Assembly: GCA_017456605.1 (NCBI GenBank)
Contig: JAFTJA010000010.1
Location: 1-57,976 of the forward strand
DNA from: Clostridia bacterium
Lineage (GTDB): Bacteria; Bacillota; Clostridia; Monoglobales; Monoglobaceae
Direction: 5' to 3'
Length of the DNA stretch: 57,976 nucleotides
In this document: positions 25,967-36,637 of the stretch, piece after piece
How positions within the stretch are numbered: the stretch's first letter is position 1
Layout of the letters: each line of letters begins with the position of its first letter
Program-made: the position numbers and the translations under genes
The notes under the pieces: model-generated
What the model was told of the DNA's origin: nothing
Database searches by the model: none
What the model saw: only the letters and a program-made list of their open reading frames with translations

Positions 25967-27973
25967 ATGAAAACTGAAAAAGTGGGAGCAAGAGTTTTTT
26001 TCAATTCAAAGAGAAGATACATAAGACTTTCGGTATATGCTATTATTTTGTTTGCGTTGGGGCTGGTCCTTGCGGCAAACAAACGTCCCGAAGCGATTTT
26101 TGAAATTGCGCTTACGGTGGGCATAATTGCATTTGAAGTTTTCCACGTAAAAAAGAGTCAGAAAGAGTTTTTGCAGTATACAGAGCATCTTGATTTTTGC
26201 CTGAATGATAATTCCCGGGGGTCGCTGCTCAATTATCCGGCACCGCTTATTATCACTGATATGGACGGAAAGATAAACTGGTACAACGACTGGTTTCGAA
26301 ATGCCGTGAGCGAAGACGAAATTTATGGCCGCGATGTCCATGAACTTGTGCCTGACATCAGCATAAGCAAACTGCTTGAAAATGATGACAAGGCTCATAT
26401 CAAGCTGACCATAGGCGAAAACCATTATGAAATATGGGGAAATATTGTTGGTGGGCGCAAAGGCTCAAATGACAGCCTTGTTGTTATATATTTTATTGAT
26501 AAAACCGAAGAAGTCCGCATAGCACAGCTCCGTGAGGATGAATTCATCATTGAAAGCATCGTCATCATTGACAACTATGATGAAGTGCTGAAAGAAACAC
26601 CGGATACCAACCATGGTGCACTTATCGGCGAGATTGAACAAAAAGTCAATGCATGGGTGGCACTGGGAAACGGTGTTATGCGAAAATATGAACGTGACAA
26701 GTTTTTTGTTTTCTTCAGCAACAAGGACTTTGAAAAAATACTTGAAAACAAATTTTCGGTGCTTGATGAGGTAAGAAACCTGAACTTTGAAAACAAAATT
26801 CCGGCGACTCTCAGTATTGGCGTTGGAAAGAACGGAGAAAGCATTTCCGAAAACGATAAATTCGCAAGGCTTGCCATAGATATGGCCCTTGGCCGCGGTG
26901 GTGACCAGGTGGTTATACGCGACAATGCAAACTTCACATTTTTTGGTGCAAAAACCCGTGAGGTTGAAAAGCGAACAAAGGTTAAGGCGAGGGTGGTTGC
27001 CCATGCTCTCCGCGAACTTATTGACCATTCAAGCAAGGTTTTGATAATGGGCCACGCAGGCTCAGATATGGACAGTATGGGTGCATCAATCGGTCTTTTC
27101 AAAGCGGTGAAAAGCCGCGGAAAAGATGCGTACATTATTGTCGATGCAGAAAAGAGCAATGCAAAAATGCTTATTCAGGAATTCAAGAGCATCCCACGCT
27201 ATGAAGATGCTTTTATAAGCAGCGAGCATGCTCTCAATATTTATGAAAACGATACCCTTGTTGTTGTGGTGGATGTTCACAGACCTGGTATGGTTGAGTG
27301 TCCGGAGATTTTGCAGCACGCAAAAAGTATAGTCCTCATTGACCATCACAGAAGAAGCGAAGACTTTATTGAAAATGCTATGCTCACATACCACGAGCCT
27401 TATGCATCTTCAACCTGCGAAATGATAACAGAAATTCTCCAGTATCTTCAGGACAATGAGCGTCTTACCAAACAGGAGGCAGAGGCACTTTATGCAGGTA
27501 TATTTATGGATACCAAGGGCTTTACATTCAAGGCGGGAGTGAGAACCTTTGAGGCGGCGTCTTATCTTCGTCGTATGGGTGTTGATACAGTAAACGTCAG
27601 ACGCCTTTTCAAAACAGATATTGATTGTTATGTGGCAAAGGCTGAAATCATAAGAAGTGCTGTTGTTTACAGAGATAATATTGCACTTTCTTATCTTTAT
27701 GAAGAATGTCCCAATATGGCGGTGACAGTGGCTCAGGCGGCAGATGAACTTCTTGATATTTCAGGGATTGAAGCATCCTTCGTTCTGGCAAAGCAAGGAA
27801 GCCGTGTTTTAATCAGCGGACGTTCGCTTGAAAAGGTGAATGTTCAGGTGATTTTGGAAAAGCTGGGCGGTGGCGGACATATTACCATTGCGGGCGCACA
27901 GATAGATGATGCTGATATTGAAAGGGCAGATATGCTTTTGAAAGAAGCAATCGATGAATTTTTCAGCGAATAA
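25967..27973 (+). CDS. gdpP: Cyclic-di-AMP phosphodiesterase GdpP
   Basis: GdpP (YybT) is the membrane enzyme that degrades c-di-AMP and so controls potassium and osmotic balance and wall stress. The 668-residue protein has two N-terminal helices (residues ~18-60), a PAS-like domain (~85-150, starting LNYPAPLIITDMDG), a degenerate GGDEF domain (~180-320) and the DHH/DHHA1 phosphodiesterase: MGHAGSDMDSMGA near residue 360, VVVDVHRPGM, LIDHHRRSED, and the terminal GGGGHITIAGAQ. All expected metal ligands appear intact. The gene order DUF2232-gdpP-rplI-dnaB is the standard Firmicutes arrangement. Confidence 0.96.
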   Translation: MKTEKVGARVFFNSKRRYIRLSVYAIILFALGLVLAANKRPEAIFEIALTVGIIAFEVFHVKKSQKEFLQYTEHLDFCLNDNSRGSLLNYPAPLIITDMDGKINWYNDWFRNAVSEDEIYGRDVHELVPDISISKLLENDDKAHIKLTIGENHYEIWGNIVGGRKGSNDSLVVIYFIDKTEEVRIAQLREDEFIIESIVIIDNYDEVLKETPDTNHGALIGEIEQKVNAWVALGNGVMRKYERDKFFVFFSNKDFEKILENKFSVLDEVRNLNFENKIPATLSIGVGKNGESISENDKFARLAIDMALGRGGDQVVIRDNANFTFFGAKTREVEKRTKVKARVVAHALRELIDHSSKVLIMGHAGSDMDSMGASIGLFKAVKSRGKDAYIIVDAEKSNAKMLIQEFKSIPRYEDAFISSEHALNIYENDTLVVVVDVHRPGMVECPEILQHAKSIVLIDHHRRSEDFIENAMLTYHEPYASSTCEMITEILQYLQDNERLTKQEAEALYAGIFMDTKGFTFKAGVRTFEAASYLRRMGVDTVNVRRLFKTDIDCYVAKAEIIRSAVVYRDNIALSYLYEECPNMAVTVAQAADELLDISGIEASFVLAKQGSRVLISGRSLEKVNVQVILEKLGGGGHITIAGAQIDDADIERADMLLKEAIDEFFSE

Positions 27974-28007
27974 CAAGACAAACCAAGCAGAAAGGTAGGG
28001 AAAATAT

Positions 28008-28457
28008 ATGAAAGTTATACTTACTCAGGACGTAAAGGGACAGGGAAAAAAAGGTGACCTTATAAACGTCAGTGACGGATATGCAAGAAATTTTCTGCTC
28101 CCCAAAGGCGTTGCTATTGAAGCAAGCAAGCAGGCGATAAATGACCTGGAGGGCAAACGCGGGGCAGAAGCATACCGCAAAAACCTTGAAGAGGAAAAGG
28201 CAAAGAATATTGCTGAAAGAATGAAAGAAATCACCGTAAAGCTAGAGGCAAAAGCTGGTGCAGGCGGAAAGCTTTTTGGCTCGATTACATCAAAGGATGT
28301 GGCTGAGGCACTGAAAGCACAGTATAATATTGATATTGATAAGAGAAAATTTGAACTCAAAGACGGCATCAAAAACTGTGGCGAGACTGAGGTTTCTGTT
28401 CGTCTTTACCCGCAGATTATGGGAAAGTTCAAAGTGGTTGTTACCGAACAAAAATAG
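28008..28457 (+). CDS. rplI: 50S ribosomal protein L9
   Basis: L9 binds 23S rRNA and projects from the L1 side of the ribosome. The 149-residue length is standard. The N-terminal domain signature is [20 protein letters not shown] followed by RNFLLPKG; a long charged helix (residues ~55-75) links to the C-terminal domain with the [15 protein letters not shown] motif. The start ATG at 28008 follows AGAAAGGTAGGG. Confidence 0.97.
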   Translation: MKVILTQDVKGQGKKGDLINVSDGYARNFLLPKGVAIEASKQAINDLEGKRGAEAYRKNLEEEKAKNIAERMKEITVKLEAKAGAGGKLFGSITSKDVAEALKAQYNIDIDKRKFELKDGIKNCGETEVSVRLYPQIMGKFKVVVTEQK

Positions 28458-28508
28458 TTAACTTGAGAAAAACAACTTTGTGAAATTTGCAAAGGAGGGA
28501 AATGTGCC

Positions 28509-29870
28509 ATGGAAGAAAAAACAGTTTCTGAATATCGGGGCTTTGAAAGGGTTATGCCATTCAGCCGCGAGGCAGAGCAGTCCGTTCTTGGAGCTATGCT
28601 TCTTGATATGCAACGCATACCGGATGCAATGGCTATTTGTCGTGCTGACGATTTTTATATCGAGCGAAACAAAGAACTTTTCAATACAATACTTGAGCTT
28701 TACAACTTTGGAAAGCCCATTGATATGGTTACAATAAAAGAACAGCTGACTTTGAGAGGAAGCTATGATTCGGTGGGCGGTCTTGAGTTTGTTATGGAGA
28801 CCATGAACATGGTGCCCACAACCAGAAACGTGAAGCACTATGCAGAAATCGTGGCGCAAAAGGCGCTTCTCAGGAACATCATAAAGATTTCCGAAAAAGC
28901 GGCAGAGGACAGTTACCGTGGTGATGAGGAAGCGGACACTGTTATAGGTGAGCTGGAACAAAAGCTCATTGACATCTCTCAGGAGCGAAGCTCCAAGGGC
29001 CCAGTTCCTCTCAGAACATATCTGGGACAGAGTGTTGAAAACTTGGCAAAGCTTTCTGAAATGGACAGCGATATAACAGGTATCGCAACGGGCTTTATTG
29101 ATATTGACAAGCGCACCGCCGGACTTCACGGGTCAGAGCTTGTGCTGATTGCGGCACGTCCCGGTATGGGTAAAACAAGCTTTGCACTTAATATTGCGCA
29201 AAATGCGGCGATAGGCACCGGAACAACCGTGGCAGTTTTCAACCTTGAAATGCCGGGCATCCAGATTGCAAACCGCATGCTCTCAAGTGAAGCCATGGTC
29301 AGCTCTGAGTCCCTCAAAAAAGGAAACATAAGGGACGACGAATGGGAAAAAATCGGTGAGGCTGTTGATGTGCTGAGCCGTGCTAATATCTATATTGACG
29401 ATACATCTTCAATAACTGCCCCTGAAATCGTTGCAAGATGCAGAAAGCTCAAAATGGAGCACAATCTTGGACTTGTGGTTATTGACTATATTCAGCTTAT
29501 AAGCGGCAGCAATTCAAAGAGTGAAGGAAACAGACAGCAGGAAATCTCAGAAATTTCACGTTCGCTGAAGATCATGGCAAACGAACTCAAAATTCCAGTG
29601 ATTGCTCTTTCCCAGCTCAGCCGTGCTGTTGAAAAGCGTGAAAGTAAAGAGCCCATGCTCAGTGACCTGCGTGAATCGGGTGCTATCGAGCAGGATGCAG
29701 ATATGGTTATGTTTTTATACCGTGAGGGTGCTTACAACGAGGCGGCAGAAGAGCCAAACCGCACAAAATGTATCTTTGCCAAGCACAGAAACGGCGAAAC
29801 CGGTTATGAGTATCTGACATGGCTGGGTGAATTTACCAAATTCTCAAATTGGAGTGGAAACCGTGAATAA
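28509..29870 (+). CDS. dnaB: Replicative DNA helicase DnaB
   Basis: The hexameric 5'-3' helicase of the replication fork (dnaC in Bacillus naming). 453 residues: N-terminal collar domain (AVLGAMLLDMQRIP-like at residues ~20-40), a linker, then the RecA-like motor with Walker A ARPGMGKTSFALNIA and Walker B LVVIDYIQLISG. RESGAIEQDADMVMFLYR and CIFAKHRNGETG complete the family motifs. No intein. Start ATG at 28509 after AAAGGAGGGAAATG. The stop overlaps tilS. Confidence 0.97.
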   Translation: MEEKTVSEYRGFERVMPFSREAEQSVLGAMLLDMQRIPDAMAICRADDFYIERNKELFNTILELYNFGKPIDMVTIKEQLTLRGSYDSVGGLEFVMETMNMVPTTRNVKHYAEIVAQKALLRNIIKISEKAAEDSYRGDEEADTVIGELEQKLIDISQERSSKGPVPLRTYLGQSVENLAKLSEMDSDITGIATGFIDIDKRTAGLHGSELVLIAARPGMGKTSFALNIAQNAAIGTGTTVAVFNLEMPGIQIANRMLSSEAMVSSESLKKGNIRDDEWEKIGEAVDVLSRANIYIDDTSSITAPEIVARCRKLKMEHNLGLVVIDYIQLISGSNSKSEGNRQQEISEISRSLKIMANELKIPVIALSQLSRAVEKRESKEPMLSDLRESGAIEQDADMVMFLYREGAYNEAAEEPNRTKCIFAKHRNGETGYEYLTWLGEFTKFSNWSGNRE

Positions 29871-31281
29871 TGGAAATTCCGTGTTGAAAAAGGTTTTTGA
29901 AACTGTTTGCGAACATAATATGATAAACCGCGGCGAAAGAATTCTGGCAGCCGTTTCAGGCGGTGCAGATTCTGTTTGTATGCTGCATGTGCTAAACGCT
30001 CTCAAGACGTCTTTGGGGTTCAGCATATATTGTGCACATCTCAATCATGGTTTAAGAGGCGAGGCGGCTGACCGCGATGAAAGATTTGTGGTGGAGTTGT
30101 GCGGAAAGCTTGATATTCCGGTGTTTACAAAAACGGTAGACGTCAGGGCTTTTGCAGAAAAAGAGAAGCTGACGTTGGAAGAGGCGGGCAGAGTTTTGAG
30201 ATATGAATTTTTTGATGAGCTTTCAAAAAGACATCGAATAGAAAAAATAGCCACCGCCCACAACAAAAACGACAATGCTGAAACGGTATTGATGCGGGTT
30301 TTCCGGGGTACGGGCATTGATGGGCTTTGCGGTATTTCATACAGGCGTGAGGATGGCGTCATAAGACCGCTTCTTGACACCCGAAGGTACGAAATCGAGG
30401 AATATTGCAGAGAGAATAATTTGTCTTTTTGTACCGACGAAACAAACAACGAAAACGAATATACCCGAAACAAAATCAGGAATGAGCTTTTGCCGTATCT
30501 TGCTGAGAATTTCAATTCTGATATAGTTGACAGCCTTTTTAGGCTTTCTGAAAATGCAAAAGAAGACGGCGAGTTCCTGAGCGGTTATGCAAGGAGATTG
30601 TATGAGAGACTTCGCGGCCCTATTTCTTCAAAAAAACCGGTTATGCTCCATATTGAAAGTCTCAGCATGGTGAGCCGCAGTATAGCTTCAAGAGTTGTGC
30701 GTATTGCAGCCGATGAAGCAGTTAAGGGCGCAAAGCTTGAAAAAAAGCATATTGATGATATTTTTATCCTGATGACAAAGGAGACCGGGGCAAGACTTTC
30801 CCTTCCCAAAGGGCTTGTGGCTGAAGTGCAGTATGGCTGGCTGACCTTTTCGGATAGTGAACAAAAGATCAAAGCCTTGGCGGATGACAAGTTCTTTTTC
30901 ACAGAGGTTTCACCCGGCGACACCGTATTTGTTCAGAATTTGGAGAAGAATATTTACCTGAAAACAGAAGATGCCAGGACTTACAAATGCAAAATAAACG
31001 AGCAGGCTCTTGATTATGACAAGCTTGGGGGAAGGGTACTGTTTTTGAGAAGTCGCCGTGATGGTGACAGAATGGTTTGCTTTTCGGACGGAAGAACAAA
31101 GAAAATAAAAAATATACTCATTGACGGCAAGGTTCCGCGAAGCGACAGAGACAAGATTTTGCTTCTTTGCACAGGTGACGAGGTTCTGGCGATAGTCGGC
31201 AGCCGTGTGAGTGAAAAATATAAAACTACAAAAGAAACAGAGAGGGCTTTGGTGATAAGGTATGGAGACATTGATGAATAA
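29863..31281 (+). CDS. tilS: tRNA(Ile)-lysidine synthetase
   Basis: TilS attaches lysine to cytidine 34 of tRNA-Ile(CAU), so that it reads AUA. The 472-residue protein has the PP-loop SGGADSVCMLHVL near residue 37, the lysidine-region AHLNHGLRGEAADRDE and ATAHNKNDNAET, and a C-terminal TilS_C domain (RDGDRMVCFSDGRTKKIK). The chosen start is the GTG at 29863, eight bases inside the end of dnaB and preceded by GGAGTGG; an upstream in-frame start at 29827 lies deeper in dnaB. It overlaps hpt by eight bases. The pairing tilS-hpt is classic in Firmicutes, but ftsH, which usually follows, is absent. Confidence 0.94.
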   Translation: MNNGNSVLKKVFETVCEHNMINRGERILAAVSGGADSVCMLHVLNALKTSLGFSIYCAHLNHGLRGEAADRDERFVVELCGKLDIPVFTKTVDVRAFAEKEKLTLEEAGRVLRYEFFDELSKRHRIEKIATAHNKNDNAETVLMRVFRGTGIDGLCGISYRREDGVIRPLLDTRRYEIEEYCRENNLSFCTDETNNENEYTRNKIRNELLPYLAENFNSDIVDSLFRLSENAKEDGEFLSGYARRLYERLRGPISSKKPVMLHIESLSMVSRSIASRVVRIAADEAVKGAKLEKKHIDDIFILMTKETGARLSLPKGLVAEVQYGWLTFSDSEQKIKALADDKFFFTEVSPGDTVFVQNLEKNIYLKTEDARTYKCKINEQALDYDKLGGRVLFLRSRRDGDRMVCFSDGRTKKIKNILIDGKVPRSDRDKILLLCTGDEVLAIVGSRVSEKYKTTKETERALVIRYGDIDE

Positions 31282-31789
31282 AAAAGTTTTGATTGATGAA
31301 AAGACTCTTGATGAGCGCGTGAGCGAACTTGCAGAAGAAATAAACCGTGATTTTGCAGGAGAAAAGCTGATTGTCGTGGGTGTTCTTAAGGGTGCATTTA
31401 TGTTTATGAGCGACCTCTTAAAAAAGATAAATCTTGACACCGAAGTTTATTTTTTGAAAGCGGAAAGCTATGGCAGAGGCACAGAAACATCAGGCACAGT
31501 CAAAATAACCAAGGATATCGAGGCAGACATAGCCGGTGAAAACGTGCTTTTGGTTGAGGACATAATCGACAGCGGCTTTACTATGCGTGAGGTTATTGGT
31601 CTTCTCGGCCAAAGAAATCCAAAAACACTTAAGCTTGCATCATGCCTGAGCAAACCAAGCCGCAGAGAATGTGAGATTGATATTGATTATCTCGGCTTTG
31701 AAATTCCTGATGAATTTGTTATCGGTTATGGACTTGATTATGCTGAAAAATACAGAAACTTACCTTATATTGGTTATATAGAACAGTAG
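31274..31789 (+). CDS. hpt: Hypoxanthine phosphoribosyltransferase
   Basis: Purine salvage: transfers phosphoribose from PRPP to hypoxanthine or guanine. The 171-residue protein shows the PRPP motif [13 protein letters not shown], the N-terminal [14 protein letters not shown] and the C-terminal [13 protein letters not shown]. The ATG at 31274 follows GGAG and overlaps tilS; a slightly earlier in-frame ATG at 31262 contains that ribosome site and is unlikely. It is translationally coupled to tilS. Confidence 0.95.
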   Translation: MNKKVLIDEKTLDERVSELAEEINRDFAGEKLIVVGVLKGAFMFMSDLLKKINLDTEVYFLKAESYGRGTETSGTVKITKDIEADIAGENVLLVEDIIDSGFTMREVIGLLGQRNPKTLKLASCLSKPSRRECEIDIDYLGFEIPDEFVIGYGLDYAEKYRNLPYIGYIEQ

Positions 31790-31809
31790 ATTTTTGGGAG
31801 GATGAAAAA

Positions 31810-33267
31810 ATGAACACAAATGAAATACGTACAAGATTTGCGCCAAGCCCTACGGGATATATGCACATAGGAAACTTAAGAACAGCTCTTTATGCATACC
31901 TTCTTACAAAGTCAAAGGGCGGAAAATTTATACTCAGAATTGAAGACACCGACCAGGAACGTTACGTTGACGGAGCGGTTGATGTTATATACAAAACCAT
32001 GAAGGATACCGGTCTTATCCATGACGAAGGTCCGGACGTGGGCGGTGATTTTGGACCGTATATCCAGAGCGAAAGACGAAATATTTACAAGGAATATGCA
32101 GAAAAGCTGGTAGAACTGGGTCACGCATACTATTGCTTCTGCGACAAAGAACGCCTTGAAGATTTGCGCCAGAGACAGACTGTTATGAAAGTTCCTACAA
32201 AATATGACGGTCTTTGCAGCAAGCTTTCAAAAGAGGAAATCGAAGAAAAACTCAAAGCGGGCGTGCCCTACGTAATCCGCCAGAAAATGCCCAAATACGG
32301 AAAGACAAGCTTTCAGGATGAGGTGTTTGGTGAGATTTCGGTGGAAAATGCAATCCTTGATGACAATGTTCTCCTTAAGGCTGATGGGCTTCCAACTTAT
32401 AACTTTGCAAACGTAATTGACGACCATCTTATGAATATCACACATATAATAAGAGGTAGCGAATACCTTTCGTCAACACCAAAATATAACCTTCTTTATG
32501 AAGCCTTTGGCTGGGAAATCCCCAAGTATATTCACGTGTCACCGGTTATGAAAGATGCGAACAACAAGCTTTCAAAACGTCATGGTGATGCGTCTTATGA
32601 GGACTTCATCGAAAAAGGTTATCTCAAAGAAGCGATTGTGAATTACATTGCCCTTCTTGGCTGGGCGCCTGGTGACGAAAGAGAAAAATTCACAATGGAT
32701 GAGCTTATTGAAGCTTTTGATGTCAAGGGTATCAGCAAGTCTCCGGCGATTTTTGACGAGAAAAAGCTTGCATGGCTTAACGGCGAATATATCAGGGAAT
32801 TGAGTCCTGAAAAGTTCCACGAGATGGCACTCCCTTATTATGATGGAGTTATCAAAAGTCAAAGCATTGACCTTGAAGATGTTTCAGAGCTTTTGCAGCC
32901 AAGATGTGAAAAGCTTTCGGATATCCCTGAACAGGTTGATTTCTTTGATGTGCTTCCCGAATATGAAAACGAGCTTTACACTCACAAAAAAATGAAGACC
33001 GACCCCGAAAATTCACTTGAAGCACTGAAAGAAATTCTTCCGGTGCTTGAGGGCATCGAGGATTGGACAAAAGAAAATATTCACGATGAGCTTATTGCTT
33101 TGGTTGAACGCCTTGAACTGAAAAACGGCAGAATTTTGTGGCCTTTAAGAGTTGCAGTATCAGGCAAAGCTTTTACCCCCGGCGGCGGCGTTGAGCTTGC
33201 ATATATTCTCGGCAAGGATGAAACCATGAAGCGTGTGAAGTACGGTATTGAGAAGCTTTCAAAATAA
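31810..33267 (+). CDS. gltX: Glutamyl-tRNA synthetase
   Basis: Class I synthetase charging tRNA-Glu, and in many Clostridia also tRNA-Gln for later amidation. The 485-residue length is normal. HIGH-type motif: [25 protein letters not shown]-type motif: [16 protein letters not shown]. The C-terminal ~150 residues are the helical anticodon-binding domain. The start follows TTGGGAGGATG. There is no T-box leader in the 20-base gap. A tRNA-Gln(TTG) gene is encoded at 38023-38099, and no glnS is seen, so the non-discriminating form is plausible but unproven. Confidence 0.95.
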   Translation: MNTNEIRTRFAPSPTGYMHIGNLRTALYAYLLTKSKGGKFILRIEDTDQERYVDGAVDVIYKTMKDTGLIHDEGPDVGGDFGPYIQSERRNIYKEYAEKLVELGHAYYCFCDKERLEDLRQRQTVMKVPTKYDGLCSKLSKEEIEEKLKAGVPYVIRQKMPKYGKTSFQDEVFGEISVENAILDDNVLLKADGLPTYNFANVIDDHLMNITHIIRGSEYLSSTPKYNLLYEAFGWEIPKYIHVSPVMKDANNKLSKRHGDASYEDFIEKGYLKEAIVNYIALLGWAPGDEREKFTMDELIEAFDVKGISKSPAIFDEKKLAWLNGEYIRELSPEKFHEMALPYYDGVIKSQSIDLEDVSELLQPRCEKLSDIPEQVDFFDVLPEYENELYTHKKMKTDPENSLEALKEILPVLEGIEDWTKENIHDELIALVERLELKNGRILWPLRVAVSGKAFTPGGGVELAYILGKDETMKRVKYGIEKLSK

Positions 33268-33292
33268 ACTTAAAAAGACAGGAATGATAAAA

Positions 33293-34489
33293 ATGGATAT
33301 AACAACAAAGTTTTCGGACAAGGTGAAGCACCTTGAAGCATCAGCTATAAGAGAAATTTTCAAGCTTCTTGCAAAGCCGGGAATTATCAGCTTTGCGGGC
33401 GGTGCGCCTGACCCTGAGCTTTTCCCAAAGAAAGAGTTTGCAGAGCTTGCGAAAGAAATCCTTGAAAAGGATGGAAATACCGCGCTTCAGTATGGGATTA
33501 CCGAGGGCTATGCGCCACTTCGCACTTGGGTGAAGAATCGCCTTGTGAGTCAGGGCGTTCTGAAAGACACTGATGATGTAATCATAGGCAGCGGCGGACA
33601 GCAGGGCATTGACCTTGCCACAAAATCTCTTATAAATCCCGGTGAAGGCATTGTTTGTGAAGAACCCAGCTTTATTGGAGGTCTTAACTGCTTCAGGTCA
33701 TACAATGCCGAGCTTTACGGAGTTCCGGTTCTTGACGACGGCATAGATACAGAGGCCCTTGAAGAAACCCTTAAAGCACACAAGAATATAAAAGTTCTTT
33801 ATACCATTTCTACATTCCAGAACCCGTCGGGCATCACCATTTCTCTCGAAAAGAGAAAGAAGATATTGGAGCTTGCAGAGAAATATGATTTTCTCATATA
33901 TGAAGACAATCCGTACGGTGAACTGAGGTTTGAGGGCGAAGAAATACCAACCCTCAAATCTATGGATAAGGCAGGCAGAGTTATTTATTTTGGCTCATTT
34001 TCAAAAATTCTTGCTCCCGGTATGCGTCTTGGCTTTGTGTCAGCGCCGGCACCGCTTCTTGAAAGAATGATAATCTGCAAGCAGACCGAAGACGTTCATA
34101 CAAATGTCTTGTCACAGATGATAGCATATGAGTTTGTCACAAGGTATTCAATTGATGACCACATCAAAAAGCTTCGGGCGGCATACGGCAAAAAATGCAG
34201 ACTTATGATGGACGCAATGGATAAATATTTTCCGGCGGAAGTCAAGCATACTTGCCCTGAGGGAGGACTTTTCTTGTTCTGCACCTTGCCGGTGGGTTTT
34301 GACAGCAAGGAACTTATGAAAAAAGCCCTTGAAAGGAACGTTGCATTTGTTCCAGGGACTTCGTGTATGATTGACGATAAGGCGACGTACAACACATTTA
34401 GGATGAACTATTCAACAGCGTCAGAAGAAGATATTGAAAAGGGCATTAAAGCCCTTGGCGAAGTTATTTATGAATTTTTAGGAAAGTAA
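33293..34489 (+). CDS. PLP-dependent aminotransferase, 2-aminoadipate/LysN-like (fold type I)
   Basis: A 398-residue aminotransferase. Seen: ISFAGGAPDPELFP near the N-terminus, YGITEGYAPLRTWV, the PLP-phosphate and pyridine contacts ISTFQNPSGIT and YEDNPYGELRFEGE, and the Schiff-base lysine in YFGSFSKILAPGMRLG. This pattern belongs to the LysN/aromatic/valine-pyruvate group also found as the C-terminal half of MocR regulators; no HTH domain is present. The exact amino donor is not deducible. Start ATG 33293 is ten bases after AGGA; an alternative ATG at 33284 is too close to it. Confidence 0.88.
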   Translation: MDITTKFSDKVKHLEASAIREIFKLLAKPGIISFAGGAPDPELFPKKEFAELAKEILEKDGNTALQYGITEGYAPLRTWVKNRLVSQGVLKDTDDVIIGSGGQQGIDLATKSLINPGEGIVCEEPSFIGGLNCFRSYNAELYGVPVLDDGIDTEALEETLKAHKNIKVLYTISTFQNPSGITISLEKRKKILELAEKYDFLIYEDNPYGELRFEGEEIPTLKSMDKAGRVIYFGSFSKILAPGMRLGFVSAPAPLLERMIICKQTEDVHTNVLSQMIAYEFVTRYSIDDHIKKLRAAYGKKCRLMMDAMDKYFPAEVKHTCPEGGLFLFCTLPVGFDSKELMKKALERNVAFVPGTSCMIDDKATYNTFRMNYSTASEEDIEKGIKALGEVIYEFLGK

Positions 34490-34519
34490 AGATATATCTT
34501 TTGAAAGGAATTTGTCAAA

Positions 34520-35539
34520 ATGGAAACAAATATTCAGGCAGAGCCTAAAAAGCGAATTTTGAGCGGAATTCAACCATCCGGTGCCCTTACTTTGGGGAAC
34601 TACGTGGGAGCGCTTCGCAACTGGGTTCAGCTTCAAAAGGAAGAACAGTATGAAAGCTATTATATGATAGCAGACCTTCATTCCATAACAGTAAGGCAGG
34701 AGCCAAAGGATTTGCGGAAAAACTGTATGGACCTTCTGGCACTTTTTCTTGCCTGCGGTCTTGACGGTGAGAAAGAACCTATATTCTTTCAGTCGCACAT
34801 TCCGGCACACACACAGCTTGGATGGGTGCTTGACTGTAACACCTATATGGGTGAGCTTTCACGTATGACACAGTTTAAGGACAAAAGCCGCAAACACGCT
34901 GACAACATAAACGCGGGGCTTTTTACCTATCCGTCACTTATGGCCGCGGATATTCTTCTTTATCAGGCAGACCTTGTGCCGGTGGGAAAGGACCAGAAAC
35001 AGCATCTTGAGCTTACTCGTGACCTTGCGGTGAGATTCAATAATGCATACAGCGATACATTCAAAGTTCCCGAACCTTATATTCCAAAGGTAGGGGCAAA
35101 AATAATGAGCCTTCAGGAGCCAACGCAGAAAATGTCAAAATCTGACCCAAATGAAAACTCATATATCCTTTTGCTTGACCCAATAGACAAGATTGTGAAA
35201 AAGATAAAGCGTGCGGTCACTGACTCTGAGGCAAGAGTATGCTTGGGTGAGGGCAAGGAGGGTGTTGAAAACCTTATGAGCATCTATTCTGCAATGACCG
35301 GAAAAACTATGGATGAAATAACCGCAGAATTTGACGGCAAAGGCTATGGCGATTTCAAAGCGGCAGTTGCAGAGGCGGTTGTTGAGGTCTTAAGACCCAT
35401 TCAAGAAAAACACGCAGACCTTATGAAAAACAAGGATTATCTTGAAAGCATATACCGAAAGGGTGCCGAAATGGCAAATTATACAGCGAGAAAGACCATT
35501 TCAAAGGTATACAGAAAGGTTGGCTTTATCCAGCCGTAG
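34520..35539 (+). CDS. trpS: Tryptophanyl-tRNA synthetase
   Basis: Class I synthetase for tryptophan, 339 residues. HIGH-type motif in GIQPSGALTLGNYVGAL, KMSKS motif exact in QKMSKSDPN, and the substrate pocket MAADILLYQADLVPVGKDQ is typical. The start follows TTGAAAGGAA. The gap upstream is only 30 bases, so no T-box leader is present, which is unusual for a Firmicutes trpS and suggests that the gene simply follows its operon. Confidence 0.96.
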   Translation: METNIQAEPKKRILSGIQPSGALTLGNYVGALRNWVQLQKEEQYESYYMIADLHSITVRQEPKDLRKNCMDLLALFLACGLDGEKEPIFFQSHIPAHTQLGWVLDCNTYMGELSRMTQFKDKSRKHADNINAGLFTYPSLMAADILLYQADLVPVGKDQKQHLELTRDLAVRFNNAYSDTFKVPEPYIPKVGAKIMSLQEPTQKMSKSDPNENSYILLLDPIDKIVKKIKRAVTDSEARVCLGEGKEGVENLMSIYSAMTGKTMDEITAEFDGKGYGDFKAAVAEAVVEVLRPIQEKHADLMKNKDYLESIYRKGAEMANYTARKTISKVYRKVGFIQP

Positions 35540-35563
35540 CAGAGGAAGGACTAAAGATAGATT

Positions 35564-36637
35564 ATGGTTACAAGTGGTAATATTTTTATTATTCTGGCAC
35601 TTGCAGTGGGCTTTTTGGTTGCTTTTGCTTCAACACCTACGGTTATTGCACTTGCCAATAAAATAAAGGCAATAGACATCCCAAAGGATGAAAGACGGGT
35701 TCACAAAAAACCGATACCGCTGATTGGCGGGCTGGCTATATTCTATGGTTTTGTGGTGAGTGTCCTTTGTTTTGCTGTTGTTGACAAGGCCCTTATGGGA
35801 ATTTTGGTAGGTTCAGTTATAATGGTCACTGTGGGGATAATTGACGATATGCGAAATTTGGATGCGAGACTAAAACTGATTTTTCAGCTTATTGCGGCGT
35901 TTATCGTTATATATTGCGGCGTTGATATTGAATATATAGCAAACCCTCTTTCACGTTGGATAGGTCCGCAGTATATAAGCCTTGGGCTTTGGTCAATCCC
36001 TATCACAATGATTTGGATAGTGGGCATAACAAATGCGGTGAACTTGATTGACGGCCTTGACGGGCTTGCCGCGGGTGTTTCGACCATAGCGTCTGTGGCA
36101 CTTTTGTCCCTTACTATTATTTCACAAAACCTCAATGCCGCCATTGTGGCAGCGGCACTTGCTGGAGCGGGCTTTGGTTTCTTGCCTTACAATTTCAATC
36201 CGGCAAAAATCTTTATGGGTGACACAGGCTCTACATTCCTTGGGTTTGTGCTGGCGTGCATTTCCATTCAGGGTGTTATGAAGATGTATGCCCTTGTTTC
36301 CTTTGTGGTGCCGGTTCTTATTTTGGGACTTCCGGTGTTTGATACAATTTTTGCGATAATTCGCAGAATTATAAAGAAAAAACCCATTATGTCACCTGAT
36401 AGAGGACATCTTCACCACAGGCTTTTGGATATGGGATTTTCACAGAAACAAACGGTTACAATTCTTTATACACTGACGAGTATTCTTTGTCTTACTGCGG
36501 TTGTTATGGCTCTCAAAGATGCGTTCCGCGGACTTTTCCTTATACTTGCGGTCGTGGTGATAATGGTTGTGAGCCTTGGTGTTATGACGCCAAAAGAAGA
36601 TTCTGATGCGGAGGAAAAAGAAAATGAAAAAAATTAA
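35564..36637 (+). CDS. tagO: Undecaprenyl-phosphate N-acetylglucosaminyl-1-phosphate transferase family (TagO/WecA-like)
   Basis: A polytopic enzyme of the MraY/WecA/TagO family that attaches GlcNAc-1-phosphate to undecaprenyl phosphate at the cytoplasmic face, starting teichoic acid or other wall polymers. 357 residues with about ten or eleven hydrophobic helices. Catalytic motifs: the aspartates near GIIDDMRNLDARLK, NLIDGLDGLAAG, FLPYNFNPAKIFMGDTGS, and the histidine-rich DRGHLHHRLLDMG of the WecA/TagO branch. The C-terminus is charged. It overlaps wecB, whose product makes the next sugar, so this is a small wall-polymer pair. Confidence 0.92.
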   Translation: MVTSGNIFIILALAVGFLVAFASTPTVIALANKIKAIDIPKDERRVHKKPIPLIGGLAIFYGFVVSVLCFAVVDKALMGILVGSVIMVTVGIIDDMRNLDARLKLIFQLIAAFIVIYCGVDIEYIANPLSRWIGPQYISLGLWSIPITMIWIVGITNAVNLIDGLDGLAAGVSTIASVALLSLTIISQNLNAAIVAAALAGAGFGFLPYNFNPAKIFMGDTGSTFLGFVLACISIQGVMKMYALVSFVVPVLILGLPVFDTIFAIIRRIIKKKPIMSPDRGHLHHRLLDMGFSQKQTVTILYTLTSILCLTAVVMALKDAFRGLFLILAVVVIMVVSLGVMTPKEDSDAEEKENEKN